A stretch of 64,000 nt of DNA, from the NCBI RefSeq assembly GCF_001854765.1, contig NZ_LJJE01000092.1, positions 305,039 to 369,038 on the forward strand, written 5' to 3'. Numbering within the stretch: the first letter of the stretch is position 1; each line of letters starts with the position of its first letter. A program made the position numbers and the translations under genes. Below the pieces are notes generated by a model. The model worked only from the letters and a program-made list of their open reading frames with translations. It had not been told where the DNA came from and made no database searches. Source of the stretch: Vibrio sonorensis (GTDB lineage: Bacteria > Pseudomonadota > Gammaproteobacteria > Enterobacterales > Vibrionaceae). Below, in pieces: positions 1-8,934 of the stretch.

Positions 1-220
1 GCATACCCGTAGCCACCAATTGTGCCGAGCCAGCGAAGAGAATAGCGGAGAGCGCTTGGCTTTCCCACATACTTAACCCAGATTCAATCGCATACGATCC
101 GGCCAGTAGACCCCAAGGGATGACAGCAATACTAAGTGGAGTCATCGCAACACAGCCTTGCCAGAACAACTTCCCCCTTGGAGATGAGTTTGGTATTGAG
201 TTCAATGTTTGAGTTTCCAT
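1..220 (-). CDS. azlC: AzlC-family branched-chain amino acid exporter subunit, N-terminal part (runs off the left edge)
   Basis: The reverse strand opens with ATG at 220 and reads 73 codons to the window edge. The peptide has a short polar N-terminus, a hydrophobic stretch with 'PLSIAVIPWGLLAGSYA', and then 'LSAILFAGSAQLVATGM', which fits the start of AzlC proteins, where the first membrane segments carry a conserved FAG(A/S)AQ motif. AzlC normally pairs with small AzlD to export branched-chain amino acids or analogues; azlD would lie outside the window. An AraC-type regulator lies just upstream on the same strand, 80 bp away, and may control it. The family call is from motif recognition only. 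Confidence 0.8.
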   Translation of the reverse strand, partial: METQTLNSIPNSSPRGKLFWQGCVAMTPLSIAVIPWGLLAGSYAIESGLSMWESQALSAILFAGSAQLVATGM

Positions 221-299
221 GTGAATCACAACGGTTGATGAAGAATGTCTTTAATCTAGTTGTGATAAAAGTGTTTAGATTGCACAAAATTGCGCTAAG

Positions 300-1148
300 T
301 TACAGACGAAGCTTATCAGCGGATTGCAAAAATTGCTTAGGTGTAATGCCCATTGCTTTTTTAAAGTGGCGATGGAAATGGCTTTGGTCGTGAAAACCAG
401 CTTCCATTGCAGCACTGGCAATCTTATGACCGCTTTTCATTAACGATTTTGCCTTTCTCAAGCGACTTTGGATTTGGTATGCATGAGGAGGAAAACCAAA
501 AGCCTTTTGAAATTGTCTCACCATGTAAAACGGACTAAGCCCCGCCAGTCTAGCTAGCTCCTCAAGAGAGACATCCGCTTGGGGGAAATCATCTAGAAAC
601 TCTTTGACACGATGCAAGCGTTGGGCGGTACCCGTCACTTCCAGTGGGGCTTTTTTAGTTCTTCCATGTCGGCTGATTAATTTAACAAGCGTACCGTAGA
701 CCAGAGTTTCTCTTAACAAGCGATTGTCTGATTGGGACAAGGTTTCAAAGACCAGTCTCAGTTGCATTGCGAGCTCGGCATCGTAGACCACCGGATCAGG
801 AAAATAGGGAATACCAGAGTTGGCCATACCCAAGTCACGGGTAATTTCGGCAAACTGCTCAGGGAGGGGATACATCGCTTTGTAAGACCAGCCACCTTCT
901 GTGGCCGTCTGTCCACTATGTACCTCATCCGCGTTGACTAAAATGATGCTGTCTTGAGGGGCGACATGATTACCCCCAGTGCGATAAAACTGTTGTGCTC
1001 CCTGCTCAATAACTCCAACGGTATATCCTTCATGGCTATGGCGAGAGAAGTTTTGGTTTTTATAACTGGCATCCAAAAGCTCAAGGCCACCCAGCTCGCT
1101 GGCAATCTGAAATCGCGCTTGTTCCTTCGCTGGTTTTTTCTGAGTCAT
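300..1148 (-). CDS. AraC-family transcriptional regulator with N-terminal cupin domain
   Basis: About 282 residues. The N-terminal part holds a cupin-like sensor domain ('HSHEGYTVGVIEQG' and 'ILVNADEVHSGQ'). The C-terminal 100 residues are a double helix-turn-helix of AraC type, with 'SLEELARLAGLSPFYMVRQF' and 'AAMEAGFHDQSHFHRHFKK'. An upstream in-frame extension to 1220 exists, but the ATG at 1148 follows a purine-rich AAAGG and gives the usual family length. It is co-oriented with azlC and divergent from a LysE exporter, so an amino-acid or analogue efflux regulon is a reasonable inference. The ligand is unknown. Confidence 0.88.
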   Translation of the reverse strand: MTQKKPAKEQARFQIASELGGLELLDASYKNQNFSRHSHEGYTVGVIEQGAQQFYRTGGNHVAPQDSIILVNADEVHSGQTATEGGWSYKAMYPLPEQFAEITRDLGMANSGIPYFPDPVVYDAELAMQLRLVFETLSQSDNRLLRETLVYGTLVKLISRHGRTKKAPLEVTGTAQRLHRVKEFLDDFPQADVSLEELARLAGLSPFYMVRQFQKAFGFPPHAYQIQSRLRKAKSLMKSGHKIASAAMEAGFHDQSHFHRHFKKAMGITPKQFLQSADKLRL

Positions 1149-1356
1149 CTCATGCCTTTGCCATTGAGTGTGGTGCTGAAGATTCAGTGTAACGCATTCG
1201 CTATCACTTTTTTTGTACAAAATTGCCCATTAAACGATGAATTTTTATGGGTAAAAGTTTATTGATTGAAATTAAATCAATTAAATTGGTTTTATATTGA
1301 AATTTTTTCATGTTGATCGGACAATCGCGCCCCTGTTCCCGTTCCCGAAAAAACGA

Positions 1357-2001
1357 ATGATTGATCTCTCTATCCTGCCACTGTATTTGACGGCAGTTAT
1401 CGCTCTTCTCCTATTGCCTGGGCCAGATATGCTGCTTATCGCTAGCTCTAGTATTAATTACGGAAAACGAGTGGGTATTTTTGCCAGCTTAGGCAATGCG
1501 ACCTCTGGCATAATCTTAACCCTATTAGCGGCCTTGGGTGTATCCGCACTGATCGCTATGAGTCCTACCGCGCTCTTAGTGCTAAACATTCTCGGTGGGG
1601 CGTATCTGATGAAGTTAGGTTGGGGCTGTATTCGAGCGCAAGCAGAACAGGCACCGTCTATGAACAGCGGTTCGACAATGGCAAAGTCTTTTTATCAGCG
1701 CGCATTGTTAAGTAACCTTCTCAACCCTAAAGCTCTGGTCTTTTTTGTTATGTTTTTACCCCAGTTTGTGTCTACTGCGATCGACGCAAGTTCGGGTGAA
1801 CAGATGCTAGCTTTAGGTTTGTTATTGAATGTATTGGGTTTGTTGTTTAATCTCTTGCTGGTTGCTTTGGTGGGCCTGTTAGGTAAGCCCCTGTTGGAGA
1901 GCCCGCGTTTTCGCATGTACCAACACAAGGTGATGGGTGTTGTTTTCTTTGGCTTAGCGGTTTGGGTGTTAAGTTCGATCGATATTTCACATTTGCTTTA
2001 A
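1357..2001 (+). CDS. LysE/RhtB-family amino acid exporter
   Basis: 214 residues from the ATG at 1357. A TTG 60 bases upstream is open but adds a charged tail not seen in the family. The N-terminus has the hallmark 'LLPGPDMLLIASSSINYGKR', followed by 'GNATSGIILTLLAALG', 'GGAYLMKLGW' and 'LSNLLNPKALVFFVMFLPQF', all conserved LysE/RhtB landmarks. Five to six membrane helices are evident. It lies divergent to the AraC gene and near azlC, another amino-acid exporter. Substrate cannot be told from sequence. Confidence 0.9.
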   Translation: MIDLSILPLYLTAVIALLLLPGPDMLLIASSSINYGKRVGIFASLGNATSGIILTLLAALGVSALIAMSPTALLVLNILGGAYLMKLGWGCIRAQAEQAPSMNSGSTMAKSFYQRALLSNLLNPKALVFFVMFLPQFVSTAIDASSGEQMLALGLLLNVLGLLFNLLLVALVGLLGKPLLESPRFRMYQHKVMGVVFFGLAVWVLSSIDISHLL

Positions 2002-2064
2002 AGAAATAGGCACTAGCCAAAAAAACTATCTCACTCGATATGATCATTTCAGAAAGGAGTCCTT

Positions 2065-2484
2065 ATGAGTATTGAGCTCGTTGCATCGCCGGATAAAGCG
2101 ATTAAAGATACGATTTACAATGAGTTAAAAAGCTATAACATGCGCCACCTCCCTGCAGAGGATGTCGTAGAATACGCTTGTGTTCACAAGGATGAATCAG
2201 GAAAGATAACTGGTGGACTTACCGCAGAAATCTACACCAACACTTGTTTTATCGAATATCTTTGGGTGGATGATAGCTTACGTGGTAAAGGTGTAGGTAG
2301 CCAGCTTGTGAAAGCGATGGAAGAAGAAGCGAAAACCCGTGGAGTTACCCACTTGTACTTAGATACTTATACCTTTCAGGCAGAAGGCTTTTACTTAAAG
2401 TTGGGCTTTGAAGTGGTTGGTAGATATCGCGGCTTCCCGACCGCGGGCGTCGATAAGATTTTCCTGCAAAAGGCGATTGTTTAA
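2065..2484 (+). CDS. GNAT-family N-acetyltransferase
   Basis: 139 residues, preceded by a strong AAGGAGT ribosome site. The acetyl-CoA binding motif A is clear: 'LWVDDSLRGKGVGSQLVKAM' with the R-G-K-G-V-G pyrophosphate loop, and the C-terminal motif B region 'GFYLKLGFEVVGRYRGFP' is typical. It is a compact single-domain acetyltransferase. The gene ends at a hairpin shared with the convergent phosphohexomutase gene. The substrate is not predictable. Confidence 0.9.
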   Translation: MSIELVASPDKAIKDTIYNELKSYNMRHLPAEDVVEYACVHKDESGKITGGLTAEIYTNTCFIEYLWVDDSLRGKGVGSQLVKAMEEEAKTRGVTHLYLDTYTFQAEGFYLKLGFEVVGRYRGFPTAGVDKIFLQKAIV

Positions 2485-2522
2485 GCACAGACAATATAGC
2501 CTTCACGCTGTACCCAAGATAG

Positions 2523-2550
2523 AAGCCCAGCTCATTGAACTGGGCTTTGT
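2523..2550. terminator. Bidirectional terminator between GNAT and phosphohexomutase
   Basis: AGCCCAG (2524-2530) pairs perfectly with CTGGGCT (2540-2546) across a 9-base loop, followed by a T-rich tail on the plus strand. It sits between two convergent genes. Confidence 0.7.
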
Positions 2551-2554
2551 TAGT

Positions 2555-4261
2555 TTACAAACTCTCCTGATGCTCGGAGATGAGTTTATCCATGGCTACT
2601 TGAGCGCGTTTTTGCGCTTTTTCAAAAGATTCCGTCTGCTCAAAGCTTTCAACTACTTCGTAGTAACACTTGATCTTAGGCTCGGTACCGGACGGTCTAA
2701 CGATGACACGCGCACCCCCTTCAAGGTGATAGATAAGTACATCGCTGGCAGGCAAAGCAATAGCATCGGTGTCACCTGTTACCATATCAAAGCGCAAAGA
2801 CGCCTTGAGATCTTCAATGACTTCAACCTTGCGATCCGCTATCACTTTTGGCGGTTTGGCTCTGAGTTGATCGCCAATTGGTGGTGTATCTGGTGATAGG
2901 GCGATGCTTCGCTGTGCATTGACATAAAATCCATGTTCTCGATACAAGGTTTCTAACTTGTCCCAAATAGTCTGGCCTTGGCTATAGATCTCCGCGGATA
3001 GTTGAGCAAAAGCAACCAAAGCAGACAAGCCATCTTTGTCCCATACGGTATTTCCTATGGTGTAACCAAGCGCTTCTTCGTAAGCAAATAAAAAAGGTAA
3101 GTCATCGGTTTGCTTGTGCATGGCGACATTAGTGAGCCATTTAAATCCAGTTAGTGTTTGGTAATATTGCGCTCCGTGGACGCGAGCAATTTTACCCAGC
3201 AGGCTAGAAGATACGATGGTGTTGCCAACTAGACTAGGAGCTTCGCCATTTCTTTCTAGTAGATACTGAGCAAACAAAGCGCCGACTTGATCACCCGTTA
3301 GCATTTTGTAGCCACCTTCGGGTAAGCGAACGGCAGCGGCAAATCGATCCGCGTCGGGATCGTTAGCGCAAGCAAGTTGAGCGTCTACCGAATCTGCTAG
3401 TTCTACTACCATATCCATGGCTCCCGCCTCTTCAGGGTTGGGGAAGTTTACGGTAGGGAAAGTGCCATCTGGTTCTCTCTGCTCTTTTACGCTCAAGACA
3501 TTTTTAAATCCAGCGTCGTGCAGAAGTGTTTCTGCCATTTTCGCGCCTACGCCGTGCATAGCAGTATACGCAATGGTGATCGAAGAAGGGTCGGAATCAC
3601 CGGCTAGAAGTTCACTATTACCTAGGGTCTTGCGATAGGATTGATAGTAATCTTCTCCTAGCCACTCTAACAAACCATGCGAATGAGCATCATCTAGCGA
3701 CATAAGGGGAATGGCTCGTGTCGCGGCAATGTCAATTTCTGACGCTATACCGAGATCATGGGGTGGAATGATTTGAGCACCATTTTCCCAGTACACTTTG
3801 AAACCGTTGTATTCGGGAGGATTGTGACTAGCGGTCACAACCACAGCGGCCGCTGCGTTAAATTTTTCAATACCAAATGCAACGATTGGTGTAGCTGCGA
3901 CATCATGAGTTAGGTAAACCTTGATGCCTAGTGCTGTTAATACTGATGCCGTGTCATGGGCGAACTGTTTAGAATCGGTGCGACCGTCATAGCCTACGAC
4001 AACACCGCGTTTGCACGCTTTATCAACAGTATCGATAAGATAATGGCCCAGTCCAGCAGCCGTCTCTTGAATCACTAATCGATTCATTCGATTGTAGCCG
4101 CAACCCACTTTGCCACGCAGCCCTGCCGTGCCAAATTCTAATCTGGTTTGGAATCTGTCTTTCAACTCGTCTTGCATGTTCTCATCGACCAGATATTGCA
4201 GTTCTTCACGAGTACGTGGATCTGGGTCGCGTTCTAACCATTGAGAAAGGATGTCTTTCAT
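2555..4261 (-). CDS. Phospho-sugar mutase (alpha-phosphoglucomutase/phosphomannomutase, PgcA/PGM2-like)
   Basis: 568 residues. The alpha-D-phosphohexomutase landmarks occur in order: 'FGTAGLRGKVG' near residue 45, the phosphoserine loop 'VVTASHNPPEYNGFKVYW' near 140, the metal-binding 'ANDPDADRFA' near 300, the sugar loop 'YEEALGYTIG', and the C-terminal phosphate site 'VRPSGTEPKIK'. The 'EFGTAGLRG' start and 'ASHNPPEYNG' point to the PgcA/PGM2 branch rather than E. coli Pgm. It interconverts glucose-1-P and glucose-6-P or related phosphosugars. Start 4261 follows AGG with 8-base spacing; ATG 4267 is an alternative. A Fur-like box lies about 40 bp upstream. Confidence 0.92.
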   Translation of the reverse strand: MKDILSQWLERDPDPRTREELQYLVDENMQDELKDRFQTRLEFGTAGLRGKVGCGYNRMNRLVIQETAAGLGHYLIDTVDKACKRGVVVGYDGRTDSKQFAHDTASVLTALGIKVYLTHDVAATPIVAFGIEKFNAAAAVVVTASHNPPEYNGFKVYWENGAQIIPPHDLGIASEIDIAATRAIPLMSLDDAHSHGLLEWLGEDYYQSYRKTLGNSELLAGDSDPSSITIAYTAMHGVGAKMAETLLHDAGFKNVLSVKEQREPDGTFPTVNFPNPEEAGAMDMVVELADSVDAQLACANDPDADRFAAAVRLPEGGYKMLTGDQVGALFAQYLLERNGEAPSLVGNTIVSSSLLGKIARVHGAQYYQTLTGFKWLTNVAMHKQTDDLPFLFAYEEALGYTIGNTVWDKDGLSALVAFAQLSAEIYSQGQTIWDKLETLYREHGFYVNAQRSIALSPDTPPIGDQLRAKPPKVIADRKVEVIEDLKASLRFDMVTGDTDAIALPASDVLIYHLEGGARVIVRPSGTEPKIKCYYEVVESFEQTESFEKAQKRAQVAMDKLISEHQESL

Positions 4262-4293
4262 CGTCATTACCTGTTTGTTCTTTGTTTTAGGAT

Positions 4294-4317
4294 GATAATT
4301 GATATTGATTATCATTA
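4294..4317. promoter_or_regulatory. Fur-box-like operator upstream of the phospho-sugar mutase gene
   Basis: The stretch at 4298-4316 matches the 19-bp Vibrio-style Fur consensus AATGANAATNATTNTCATT at about 17 of 19 positions; the opposite strand reads nearly as well. The outer arms ATGATAAT and ATTATCAT are a perfect inverted repeat. It lies in the promoter region of the minus-strand gene starting at 4261. Confidence 0.5.
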
Positions 4318-4648
4318 GCGAGAACGCAATCGCTAAAACTCACTAAATTCTCTTGTTAAGTTTAGAACCCATTGGAGGGTTCGTCGCCTTGATCGTGCCA
4401 TTCGTTTTACGTCCTGATTAATAGGCAAAAGACACAAGGCATTTAGATCGGTACATAAAATGTACTGGTACTTTCTTGCACATTCTAAAATCCTTAACTA
4501 GTTTTTATTAACATTAATATAACAAAATGTAACAAAATCGCGATATTAGGGAATGTGTCGTGAAACCTTTATCTACTAAGGCTGTAGCACTTTTCTGCCT
4601 TGAGAAGTAAAGGACACTTGTGAGTGCACTGGGCAAGGGAGAAGTCTT
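4318..4648. other. Intergenic region between phospho-sugar mutase and coxB, with two small palindromes
   Basis: No coding signal. It holds a GAACCC/GGGTTC hairpin at 4365-4382, a perfect palindrome GTACAT-AAA-ATGTAC at 4451-4465, and an AT-rich tract at 4500-4560 with a repeated TAACAAAAT. The oxidase promoter must lie here, but I cannot place -35 and -10 elements with confidence. Confidence 0.5.
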
Positions 4649-5809
4649 TTGAAAAGATTACTGCTTTTTCTTTGGCTATTAACGGATCTTATGTTTGTCG
4701 GATTTGCTGCGCCAGCTATCTCTGCTGAACAATCCTTTAATATGACCAAAGGGGTCACCTCGATCAGCGAGCAGGTCTATGACCTTCACATGCTGATCTT
4801 CTACATCTGCTGTGTTATCGCCCTTGTGGTGTTTGGTGCGATGTTTTATTCCATTTACCATCATCGCAAGTCGAAAGGTGCGGTGGCCGCACATTTTCAC
4901 GAGAGTACCAAAGTCGAAGTCATTTGGACGGTGATCCCCATTCTCATCCTGATCGGCATGGCTATCCCCGCGACCAAAACCTTGATTGCGATGGAAGATA
5001 CCTCTCAATCTGACCTGACAATTAAAATTACCGGATCTCAATGGAAATGGCATTACAGCTATTTCGGCGAAGAGGTGGAATTTTTTAGTCTTTTGGCGAC
5101 CAGCCAAAAAGCGATCGATGGTGTGGAAGAAAAAGGCGCTCACTATCTACTCGAAGTTGATGAGCCTTTGGTGGTTCCCATCAACAAAAAGATTCGCTTT
5201 CTACTGACTTCCGACGACGTAATTCACTCTTGGTGGGTTCCTGATTTTGCGGTCAAAAAAGACACCATACCCGGTTTTATCAACGAGGCTTGGACCAAAA
5301 TCGACAAGCCCGGCGTCTACCGAGGCCAATGTGCCGAGTTGTGTGGTCGTGCTCACGGCTTTATGCCTGTAGTGGTCCACGCAATGGAAGAAGCGGATTA
5401 CGAGCAATGGTTAGCAGATAAAAAAGCTCAACTTGCCAAAGCCAAACAAGAAGCCCAAGCGGCGTTGGGAAGTTCATTATCTATGGAAGAGTTGGTGGCA
5501 TTGGGCAAAGAAGTATACACCCAGCGCTGCGCAGTATGTCACCAAGCGAATGGGGCAGGTATCACCGGAGCCTTTCCTGCTATTACTGGTAGTCCCGTTG
5601 CTACTGGCGATGTTAATCAACACATCGATATTGTCGTCAATGGTCGAGCAGGGACGGCAATGCAAGCTTTTGCCAATCAGCTTAGCGATAAGGAAGTCGC
5701 GGCGGTAGTGACCTATCAGCGAAACGGTCTAGGAAACAAGGTCGGTGACATGGTTCAAGCCGCCGATGTCAATGCATTTAAGTTGCAGGGTGCGGGGGAA
5801 GAAAAATGA
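4649..5809 (+). CDS. coxB: Cytochrome c oxidase subunit II with fused C-terminal cytochrome c domain
   Basis: 386 residues from a TTG start at 4649 preceded by AGGGAGA; this start supplies a good signal peptide ending near 'APAISAEQ'. Two transmembrane helices anchor a cupredoxin domain carrying the CuA ligands in 'CAELCGRAHGFM', with an upstream 'DDVIHSWWVPDF'. From about residue 285 a class I cytochrome c domain follows with heme motif 'CAVCH' and a downstream Met ligand. This is the caa3-style fusion. It starts a translationally coupled cluster: its stop overlaps the coxA start by 4 bp. It accepts electrons from periplasmic cytochrome c and passes them to subunit I. Confidence 0.96.
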   Translation: MKRLLLFLWLLTDLMFVGFAAPAISAEQSFNMTKGVTSISEQVYDLHMLIFYICCVIALVVFGAMFYSIYHHRKSKGAVAAHFHESTKVEVIWTVIPILILIGMAIPATKTLIAMEDTSQSDLTIKITGSQWKWHYSYFGEEVEFFSLLATSQKAIDGVEEKGAHYLLEVDEPLVVPINKKIRFLLTSDDVIHSWWVPDFAVKKDTIPGFINEAWTKIDKPGVYRGQCAELCGRAHGFMPVVVHAMEEADYEQWLADKKAQLAKAKQEAQAALGSSLSMEELVALGKEVYTQRCAVCHQANGAGITGAFPAITGSPVATGDVNQHIDIVVNGRAGTAMQAFANQLSDKEVAAVVTYQRNGLGNKVGDMVQAADVNAFKLQGAGEEK

Positions 5810-7449
5810 GTATCTCCAAACAAGATTCATCAAAGTCGGCGCCAGTAACCGATGCTGAAATGGGTGGTGCAAACAGCACTGCAGTTGTGGATGACCATCA
5901 CGAGCACCATGCCCCAAGTGGTATTTCACGTTGGATCTATTCGACCAACCACAAGGATATTGGCACCCTTTACTTGTGGTTCAGCTTTATCATGTTCCTG
6001 GTTGGTGGTGCGATGGCCATGGTGATTCGTGCGGAACTTTTTCAGCCGGGTCTTCAGCTAGTCGAACCACAATTTTTTAATCAAATGACCACAGTTCATG
6101 GTCTTATTATGGTGTTTGGCGCTGTCATGCCAGCGTTTACGGGATTGGCCAACTGGATGATCCCCATGATGATTGGCGCGCCAGATATGGCATTGCCGAG
6201 AATGAACAACTTGAGTTTTTGGATCCTTCCGTTCGCATTTTTGATATTGCTATCGTCTCTGTTTATGCCCGGTGGTGGCCCAGATTTTGGTTGGACCTTT
6301 TACGCGCCGCTTTCAACCACCTATGGCCCTGATAGCACGGCACTTTTTGTCTTCTCCGTTCACATTATGGGTATCAGTTCCATCATGGGGGCAATCAACG
6401 TGATTGTGACCATAGTAAATATGCGAGCACCGGGAATGGGCTGGTTCAAAATGCCAATGTTCGTTTGGACTTGGTTAATTACGGCTTTCTTGTTGATTGC
6501 GGTCATGCCTGTTTTGGCAGGTGCGGTAACTATGGTGTTGACGGATAAATACTTCGGTACCAGTTTCTTTGATGCTGCAGGTGGCGGCGACCCCGTTATG
6601 TTCCAGCACATTTTCTGGTTCTTCGGGCACCCTGAAGTGTACATCATGATCTTGCCATCATTTGGGATTGTCTCAGCGATTATTCCCGCGTTTAGCGGTA
6701 AAAAGCTCTTCGGCTACCATTCTATGGTGTATGCCACTTCGAGTATTGCATTGCTCTCGTTCCTCGTGTGGGCTCACCATATGTTTACAACGGGGATGCC
6801 GGTATTTGCCGAGCTCTTCTTTATGTATTGCACCATGTTGATTGCGGTTCCCACTGGGGTAAAAGTATTTAACTGGGTTGCGACTATGTGGCGAGGGGCA
6901 CTGACTTTCGAAACCCCTATGCTATTTGCTATCGCATTTATCGTCTTGTTTACCATAGGCGGTTTCTCTGGATTGATGCTCGCGATTGTGCCAGCGGACT
7001 TCCAATACCACGACACCTACTTTGTGGTAGCGCATTTCCATTATGTACTGGTTTCTGGTGCTGTCTTTTCTATTATGGCAGCGGCATATTATTGGCTACC
7101 CAAGTGGACTGGCCATATGTATGACCACAAGCTGAGTTTATGGCACTTTTGGTGCTCAGTGATTTCAGTGAATGTCTTATTCTTCCCAATGCATTTTTTA
7201 GGGTTGGCGGGAATGCCGCGAAGAATTCCAGACTACGCCATTCAGTTTGCTGACGTTAACCAGATTGTGTCGATTGGCGGTTTTGCATTTGGCTTGTCTC
7301 AGCTGATTTTCTTATGGCTGGTTATTAAGTGCATTCGCGGTGGTGAAAAGGCCAAAGCGAAATCTTGGGAAAGAGCGGAAGGGCTTGAATGGACAGTGCC
7401 CAGCCCAGCGCCACATCACACCTTTAGCACGCCGCCCAAGATTGATTAA
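5806..7449 (+). CDS. coxA: Cytochrome c oxidase subunit I
   Basis: 547 residues with twelve hydrophobic helices. The catalytic heme-copper signatures are intact: 'TTVHGLIMVFGAVMP' with the low-spin heme ligand His, 'FGHPEVYIMILPSFG' with the CuB His and cross-linked Tyr, 'WAHHMFTTGM' with two further CuB His, and 'HDTYFVVAHFHYVL' with the high-spin and second low-spin heme ligands. The Glu of the D channel precedes VYI in an A1-type arrangement. It overlaps coxB by 4 bp. It is the proton-pumping catalytic subunit in the inner membrane. Confidence 0.97.
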   Translation: MSISKQDSSKSAPVTDAEMGGANSTAVVDDHHEHHAPSGISRWIYSTNHKDIGTLYLWFSFIMFLVGGAMAMVIRAELFQPGLQLVEPQFFNQMTTVHGLIMVFGAVMPAFTGLANWMIPMMIGAPDMALPRMNNLSFWILPFAFLILLSSLFMPGGGPDFGWTFYAPLSTTYGPDSTALFVFSVHIMGISSIMGAINVIVTIVNMRAPGMGWFKMPMFVWTWLITAFLLIAVMPVLAGAVTMVLTDKYFGTSFFDAAGGGDPVMFQHIFWFFGHPEVYIMILPSFGIVSAIIPAFSGKKLFGYHSMVYATSSIALLSFLVWAHHMFTTGMPVFAELFFMYCTMLIAVPTGVKVFNWVATMWRGALTFETPMLFAIAFIVLFTIGGFSGLMLAIVPADFQYHDTYFVVAHFHYVLVSGAVFSIMAAAYYWLPKWTGHMYDHKLSLWHFWCSVISVNVLFFPMHFLGLAGMPRRIPDYAIQFADVNQIVSIGGFAFGLSQLIFLWLVIKCIRGGEKAKAKSWERAEGLEWTVPSPAPHHTFSTPPKID

Positions 7450-7461
7450 AGGGGATATGGC

Positions 7462-8049
7462 ATGGAAGCGAAAAAGTCTAATCGACCCTTAACACTTAAA
7501 TTGGTGGGAGCGACGCTTGCGATGTTTGGTTTTGGGTATGCCTTGGTGCCCTTATACGATGTGATGTGTGAAGCATTGGGTATCAATGGAAAAACAAGTA
7601 ATCAAGCCGCAGAGCAGCCATCGGGGTTAACGGTAGACAAATCTCGAACTGTTCGAGTTGAGTTTATCGCGCACCAAAATGCGTCTATGCCGTGGGAGTT
7701 TAAGCCGGAGACGACCGTACTGGACGTTCATCCGGGGGAGGTAATAGAAACCGCCTATCGCGCTTTCAATCGCTCCGATAAGACCATCATAGGCCAAGCA
7801 GTCCCTTCGGTCTCTCCGGGTATGGGCGCAAGCTACTTCAACAAAATTGAGTGCTTTTGCTTCAACAGACAACCCTTGGATAGTCAGCAAACAGCTGAAC
7901 TGGGGCTCATTTTTTACATTGAGCCCGACTTACCGAAAGAGATACATACACTGACCCTTTCTTACACCCTCTATGACATCACCAGTAAAGAAAGCGCAGA
8001 TATTAAGGTGGCGAAAGCGACCGAACGTGCACAGGGAGTGACACCATGA
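7462..8049 (+). CDS. ctaG: Cytochrome c oxidase assembly protein CtaG/Cox11
   Basis: 195 residues with one N-terminal membrane helix ('GATLAMFGFGYALVPLYDVM') and a periplasmic domain. The copper-binding 'ECFCFNRQPL' motif of Cox11 is intact, as is the early family motif 'VPLYDVMCEALGINGKT'. It delivers copper to the CuB centre of subunit I. It lies 12 bp after coxA and overlaps the coxC start by 4 bp. Confidence 0.95.
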   Translation: MEAKKSNRPLTLKLVGATLAMFGFGYALVPLYDVMCEALGINGKTSNQAAEQPSGLTVDKSRTVRVEFIAHQNASMPWEFKPETTVLDVHPGEVIETAYRAFNRSDKTIIGQAVPSVSPGMGASYFNKIECFCFNRQPLDSQQTAELGLIFYIEPDLPKEIHTLTLSYTLYDITSKESADIKVAKATERAQGVTP

Positions 8050-8930
8050 GTATGAAACCTCCATCCTATTATGTTCCACCGCAAAGTAGCTGGCCTATCG
8101 TAGGGGCTGTTGCGCTGTTTTTGGTCGCGGTTGGGGCAGGATTAACCGTGCAGACCATGGAAGAAGGCGGAGCCGCCAATGTGTTTGGCAAAGTGATTTT
8201 GACGGCGGGCTTTATCTTCTTGCTCTACATGTTAGCGGGATGGTTTAGCAATGTGGTGTCGGAATCCATGTCTGGCTTGTATTCAAAGCAGCTTTCTCGC
8301 TCGTTTCGACAGGGAATGAGCTGGTTCATCTTCTCGGAAGTGATGTTTTTTGGCGCTTTCTTTGGTGCGCTGTTCTACGCGCGTATGATTTCGGTGCCTT
8401 GGTTAGGGGGAAGCGGTAACAACGAAATGACCCATGAGGTGCTTTGGCCTGCTTTTGAAGCCATATGGCCACTGACCCTTACCCCAGCGGGAGACACCAC
8501 TCTTGCCATGAGCTGGCAAGGGATTCCGTTAACTAACACTATTATTCTGCTGATATCGTCAGTTACTCTTCATTTGGCTCATACGAGTCTGGAGAAAAAC
8601 AGACGTATGGCGCTTATCGTCTGGTTAGAGATCACCATAGTACTTGCCGCATTTTTTCTTTATTACCAAGGCGTTGAGTATATCCACGCTTATCAGGATT
8701 TAGGGCTGACCCTTCAATCGGGCGTCTATGGCAACACTTTCTTCTTACTGACTGGATTTCACGGCTTACACGTCTGTTTGGGGACTCTGTTCTTAATCGT
8801 ATTGCTATTTAGAATTGCCAAAGATCACTTTACACCAAAAGACCATTTTGCGTTTCAGGCAGGCAGTTGGTATTGGCATTTTGTCGACGTGGTTTGGTTG
8901 TGCTTGTTTGTTTTTGTCTATGTGCTCTAA
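8046..8930 (+). CDS. coxC: Cytochrome c oxidase subunit III
   Basis: 294 residues, seven predicted helices. Family landmarks are 'SRSFRQGMSWFIFSEVMFFG', 'GNTFFLLTGFHGLHVCLGT' and 'AGSWYWHFVDVVWLCLFVFVYV' at the C-terminus. Subunit III stabilises subunit I and binds lipid. It shares a 4-bp overlap with ctaG and so belongs to the same transcript. Only 4 bases separate its stop from the convergent DUF2909 gene. Confidence 0.96.
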   Translation: MSMKPPSYYVPPQSSWPIVGAVALFLVAVGAGLTVQTMEEGGAANVFGKVILTAGFIFLLYMLAGWFSNVVSESMSGLYSKQLSRSFRQGMSWFIFSEVMFFGAFFGALFYARMISVPWLGGSGNNEMTHEVLWPAFEAIWPLTLTPAGDTTLAMSWQGIPLTNTIILLISSVTLHLAHTSLEKNRRMALIVWLEITIVLAAFFLYYQGVEYIHAYQDLGLTLQSGVYGNTFFLLTGFHGLHVCLGTLFLIVLLFRIAKDHFTPKDHFAFQAGSWYWHFVDVVWLCLFVFVYVL

Positions 8931-8934
8931 CCCG

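Noticed and set aside
954..1265. Plus-strand frame of 103 codons within the AraC gene
   Set aside because: It lies wholly antisense to a conserved regulator and its translation shows no family features.
2408..2896. Plus-strand 162-codon frame spanning the GNAT end and the phospho-sugar mutase 3' end
   Set aside because: It crosses a terminator hairpin and overlaps two well-supported genes.
4679..5143. Minus-strand 154-codon frame within coxB
   Set aside because: It is a shadow of coxB; the coxB frame carries signal peptide, helices and CuA ligands.
6360..6647. Minus-strand frame within coxA
   Set aside because: It is antisense to invariant subunit I residues, without a ribosome site.
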